Of a stretch of DNA of 8,728 nt, positions 6,791-8,728 are shown one piece after another; the stretch's first letter is position 1; the number at the start of each line of letters is the position of its first letter. Source of the stretch: Oscillospiraceae bacterium (lineage in GTDB: Bacteria > Bacillota_A > Clostridia > Oscillospirales > Oscillospiraceae); NCBI GenBank assembly GCA_017936985.1, contig JAGBEM010000061.1:1-8728 (forward strand), in the 5' to 3' direction. The notes under the pieces were generated by a model. It worked only from the letters and a program-made list of their open reading frames with translations. It did no database searches and was not told the DNA's origin. The position numbers were made by a program, and so were the translations under genes.

Positions 6791-7540
6791 ATGGATGCTT
6801 ATAAAGAATTGGCAGTTAGCTATGACCGCCTGACAAACGATGTGGATTATGAAGCCGTTGTGACATTCTATCAACAGATCCTGGAAGCAGAGGGCGTAAA
6901 ACCGCGTACAGCTGTGGACCTTGCCTGCGGAACAGGATCTGTTGCCGCGCTTTTGGCACAAACCGGAATTCCTGTTACCGGTGTGGATATGTCCGAAGAT
7001 ATGCTGACGGTGGCTTTTGAAAAGACCCAGGATATGGTAAACCCACCGCGTTTCGTTTGCCAAAAACTGCAGGAATTGCACTTGCCCCGGGGTGTAGACT
7101 TGGCAGTCTGTGGGCTGGACAGCCTGGACTACATCACAGAACCTGCAGATTGCGCTCAAGCCATTTGCCGAGTGTATAAAGCACTGAACCCCGGCGGCAT
7201 TTTCATCTTCGATGTAAACACCCCGGAAAAACTGAAAGCCATGGATGGTCAGGTGTTCCTGGATGAGGACGAGGATGTCTACTGCGTCTGGCGGGGCGAA
7301 TTTGACAATAAGACAAACATCTGCTCCTATGGTATGGATCTGTTCCAGCGCCGCGGTGACCTTTGGCAGCGCAGCTTCGAGGAGCATAAGGAGTACGCAT
7401 ACAGCGCAGACCAGTTGGTATCCTACTTGAAGGCAGCCGGCTTTACCGGAATCCGTATTTATGGCGACCGCCGAATGGACGCTCCCCGACCGGAGGACCA
7501 GCGGATCTACATCAAAGCAAGAAAGGGAAAATTAAAATGA
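6791..7540 (+). CDS. SAM-dependent class I methyltransferase, YqeM-like
   Basis: A 249-residue soluble protein with a Rossmann-type methyltransferase domain at about residues 35-145. Motif I is VDLACGTGS (42-50), the SAM-binding glycine loop. GVDMSEDML (64-72) has the acidic residue D66 at the end of strand 2, expected to bind the ribose. LNPGGIFIFDVNT (132-144) is the post-motif III strand. The N-terminal block YKELAVSYDRLTNDVDY resembles that of uncharacterised Firmicute methyltransferases such as B. subtilis YqeM. The substrate cannot be told from the sequence; a small molecule, lipid or tRNA is possible. It sits after the ftsZ terminator and overlaps hslO by ATGA, so the two are probably co-translated. 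No promoter is visible just upstream. Confidence 0.88.
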   Translation: MDAYKELAVSYDRLTNDVDYEAVVTFYQQILEAEGVKPRTAVDLACGTGSVAALLAQTGIPVTGVDMSEDMLTVAFEKTQDMVNPPRFVCQKLQELHLPRGVDLAVCGLDSLDYITEPADCAQAICRVYKALNPGGIFIFDVNTPEKLKAMDGQVFLDEDEDVYCVWRGEFDNKTNICSYGMDLFQRRGDLWQRSFEEHKEYAYSADQLVSYLKAAGFTGIRIYGDRRMDAPRPEDQRIYIKARKGKLK

Positions 7541-8415
7541 ATGACTATTTAGTTCGCGGCATGAGCATGGACGGCTTTGTAAAGGTCGTAGCCATCCGCT
7601 CAACGGAGCTTGTCCGCAGAGGCACCCAGATCCAGGGCACCACACCCAACGCCACAGCGGCCTTTGGGCGGGCTTTGACGGCCGCATCTATGATGGGAAA
7701 TATGCAGAAGGTGGAAAACGGCTCTATGACTCTGCAGATCAAAGGCGGCGGCCCTATCGGCAGCATCACCTGCGTGTCTGATCCTGAGGGTAATGTCCGG
7801 GGCTTTGTCAGCGAGGCGAAAGTTCCTCTTGTGGAAAAATATCCCGGCAAGCTGGACGTTGGCGCAACGGTGGGCACCGATGGCACACTGACCGTCATTC
7901 GTGACCTGCAAATGAAAGAACCCTATGTGGGTACTGTCCAGCTGATCTCCGGCGAGATCGGCGATGATATAACTGCCTACTTTGCTCACAGTGAGCAGAC
8001 GCCTACCGCCTGCGCTCTGGGCGTCCTGATCGATCGGGATCAAAGTGTCAAGGTAGCTGGTGGTTACCTGCTGCAGCTTCTGCCCGGCGCACCGGATGAG
8101 GTCATCGACAAGCTGGAGGAGGGGATCCGGAAAGCCGGTGCCGTGACCGCAATGCTGGAGCAGGGTATGACACCCGAGGACATCCTCGGTCAGGTCTGCG
8201 GAGATCTGGGCGTTGTGTTCCTGGAAACCACGCAAGTTGCTTATAAATGCTACTGCTCCCGTGACCGCGTTACCAAGGCACTGATCAGCCTGGGCAGGGA
8301 AGAACTGACCCAGATCATGGAGGAGGGAAAGGACTTCCCCGTGGAGTGCCAGTTCTGTGATGAGATTTATTCCTTCACCCCGGATAACATTCGTGAGCTT
8401 CTGGAAAAGGTTTAA
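7537..8415 (+). CDS. hslO: Hsp33, redox-activated holdase chaperone
   Basis: Cytoplasmic chaperone that is inactive when reduced, with zinc bound by four cysteines. In this family it becomes a holdase for unfolding proteins when oxidative stress forms disulfides and releases the zinc. The protein has 292 residues, the usual length. The N-terminal domain starts DYLVRGMSMDGFVKVVAIRS and includes KGGGPIGSI (69-77) and SEAKVPLVEKYPGKLDVG (92-109). The C-terminal redox switch is complete: C238-Y-C240 and C271-Q-F-C274, the CXC and CXXC pairs. Extra cysteines lie at 79, 159 and 221. The start overlaps the methyltransferase stop by ATGA. The Shine-Dalgarno is weak (AAAGGGA, 7522-7528), which fits translational coupling. 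No convincing terminator follows before the tRNA promoter. Confidence 0.97.
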   Translation: MNDYLVRGMSMDGFVKVVAIRSTELVRRGTQIQGTTPNATAAFGRALTAASMMGNMQKVENGSMTLQIKGGGPIGSITCVSDPEGNVRGFVSEAKVPLVEKYPGKLDVGATVGTDGTLTVIRDLQMKEPYVGTVQLISGEIGDDITAYFAHSEQTPTACALGVLIDRDQSVKVAGGYLLQLLPGAPDEVIDKLEEGIRKAGAVTAMLEQGMTPEDILGQVCGDLGVVFLETTQVAYKCYCSRDRVTKALISLGREELTQIMEEGKDFPVECQFCDEIYSFTPDNIRELLEKV

Positions 8416-8490
8416 ATAATAGCTGTATATGGTGGGTTTTGCCGGGCATTTTCCAGTGAAAAATTTGGTTAAAAAAATGCTAAAAAGTGC

Positions 8491-8519
8491 TTGACAAAAA
8501 GCGTTCCTCTGTGTATAAT
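8491..8519 (+). promoter_or_regulatory. Consensus promoter of the tRNA-Val/tRNA-Asp unit
   Basis: TTGACA at 8491-8496 and TATAAT at 8514-8519 match the sigma-A consensus at all 12 positions with an ideal 17-bp spacer. The predicted start is near 8525, about 35 nt before the mature tRNA-Val. Such a promoter is expected for stable RNA genes. The rest of 8416-8490 is A/T-rich with no gene that I can see. Confidence 0.93.
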
Positions 8520-8559
8520 GATACCCGTCGCTGAGGTAAAAGCCTTGCGAAACCGGTAG

Positions 8560-8635
8560 GGGAGCATAGCTCAGCTGGGAGAGCACATGCCTTACAAGCA
8601 TGGGGTCACAGGTTCGAGCCCTGTTGTTCCCACCA
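8560..8635 (+). tRNA. tRNA-Val, anticodon UAC
   Basis: All four arms fold. The acceptor stem pairs GGGAGCA (8560-8566) with TGTTCCC (8625-8631), with one G-U. The D stem is GCTC/GAGC, and the anticodon stem is CATGC/GCATG around the loop CTTACAA (8591-8597) with anticodon TAC at 8593-8595. The variable loop has 5 nt. The T stem is ACAGG/CCTGT with loop TTCGAGC. The discriminator is A and CCA is encoded (8633-8635). It reads GUA and, through wobble, other valine codons. Confidence 0.97.
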
Positions 8636-8640
8636 AATTT

Positions 8641-8717
8641 GGCCCGGTGGTGCAGTCGGTTAGCACGCCAGCCTGTCACGCTGGAGGTCGACGGTTCGAG
8701 TCCGTTCCGGGTCGCCA
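8641..8717 (+). tRNA. tRNA-Asp, anticodon GUC
   Basis: The acceptor stem pairs GGCCCGG (8641-8647) with CCGGGTC (8707-8713), with one G-U. The D stem is GTGC/GCAC, and the anticodon stem is CCAGC/GCTGG around CTGTCAC with anticodon GTC at 8675-8677. The T stem is GACGG/CCGTT with loop TTCGAGT. The discriminator is G, as usual for Asp, and CCA is encoded (8715-8717). It lies 5 bp after tRNA-Val and must share its promoter. No terminator is visible in the last 11 bases, so more tRNA genes may follow. Confidence 0.97.
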
Positions 8718-8728
8718 TATAATGCATC

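Noticed and set aside
8446..8480. Inverted repeat GCATTTT / AAAATGC as an hslO terminator
   Set aside because: The stem is short and A/T-rich, the loop is about 21 nt, and no T-run follows, so it does not qualify as an intrinsic terminator.
7600..8727. 375-codon minus-strand open frame through hslO and the tRNAs
   Set aside because: It is antisense to a clear Hsp33 gene and two foldable tRNAs, and its N-terminal part is a familiar tRNA-antisense artefact.
1..8728. Mobile element, CRISPR array, defence or other novel system
   Set aside because: No repeats, transposase, recombinase, phage gene or compositional break was seen. Every large open region is a conserved division, wall, chaperone or methyltransferase gene.

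Overview
The window is a stretch of a bacterial chromosome carrying the distal part of a division and cell wall (dcw) cluster, all on the + strand, followed by a small two-gene unit and two tRNA genes. The gene order, strong AGGAGG-type Shine-Dalgarno sites, a DivIB-like FtsQ, a SpoVE/FtsW-type SEDS protein and CCA-encoding tRNAs suggest a Gram-positive Firmicute. Base composition somewhat above half G+C and the protein flavour point to class Clostridia, probably order Oscillospirales. That placement is an inference from the sequence alone; no search was possible.

Layout: positions 2-4582 hold four tightly packed peptidoglycan-precursor genes: murF (its 5' end lies outside the window), mraY, a SEDS glycosyltransferase (ftsW/spoVE) and murG. 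They are separated by 15 and 16 bp and then by a 4-bp ATGA overlap. ftsQ/divIB follows after 18 bp. They read as one operon: MurF completes the UDP-MurNAc-pentapeptide, MraY makes lipid I, MurG makes lipid II, the SEDS protein polymerises it, and DivIB helps assemble the septal machinery. No murD lies between mraY and ftsW, no murA between murG and ftsQ, and no ftsA before ftsZ.

A 147-bp gap (5528-5674) separates ftsQ from ftsZ. It holds a good sigma-A-type promoter (TTGACC, 17 bp, TAGAAT), a 10-bp palindrome at the predicted transcription start and a leader hairpin. ftsZ is strongly codon-biased (every lysine is AAG) and ends in a textbook intrinsic terminator. The terminator's T-run directly touches the Shine-Dalgarno site of the next gene, a YqeM-like methyltransferase, which overlaps hslO (Hsp33) by ATGA. 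This pair has no visible promoter of its own just upstream, so it probably depends on readthrough or on a promoter inside ftsZ.

The last part (8416-8728) contains a perfect-consensus promoter (TTGACA, 17 bp, TATAAT) driving tRNA-Val(UAC) and tRNA-Asp(GUC), 5 bp apart; the array may continue past the window. I see no mobile element, CRISPR array, insertion sequence or defence system. The window is mostly conserved core chromosome, and the points worth a second look are regulatory and gene-content details rather than a new system.
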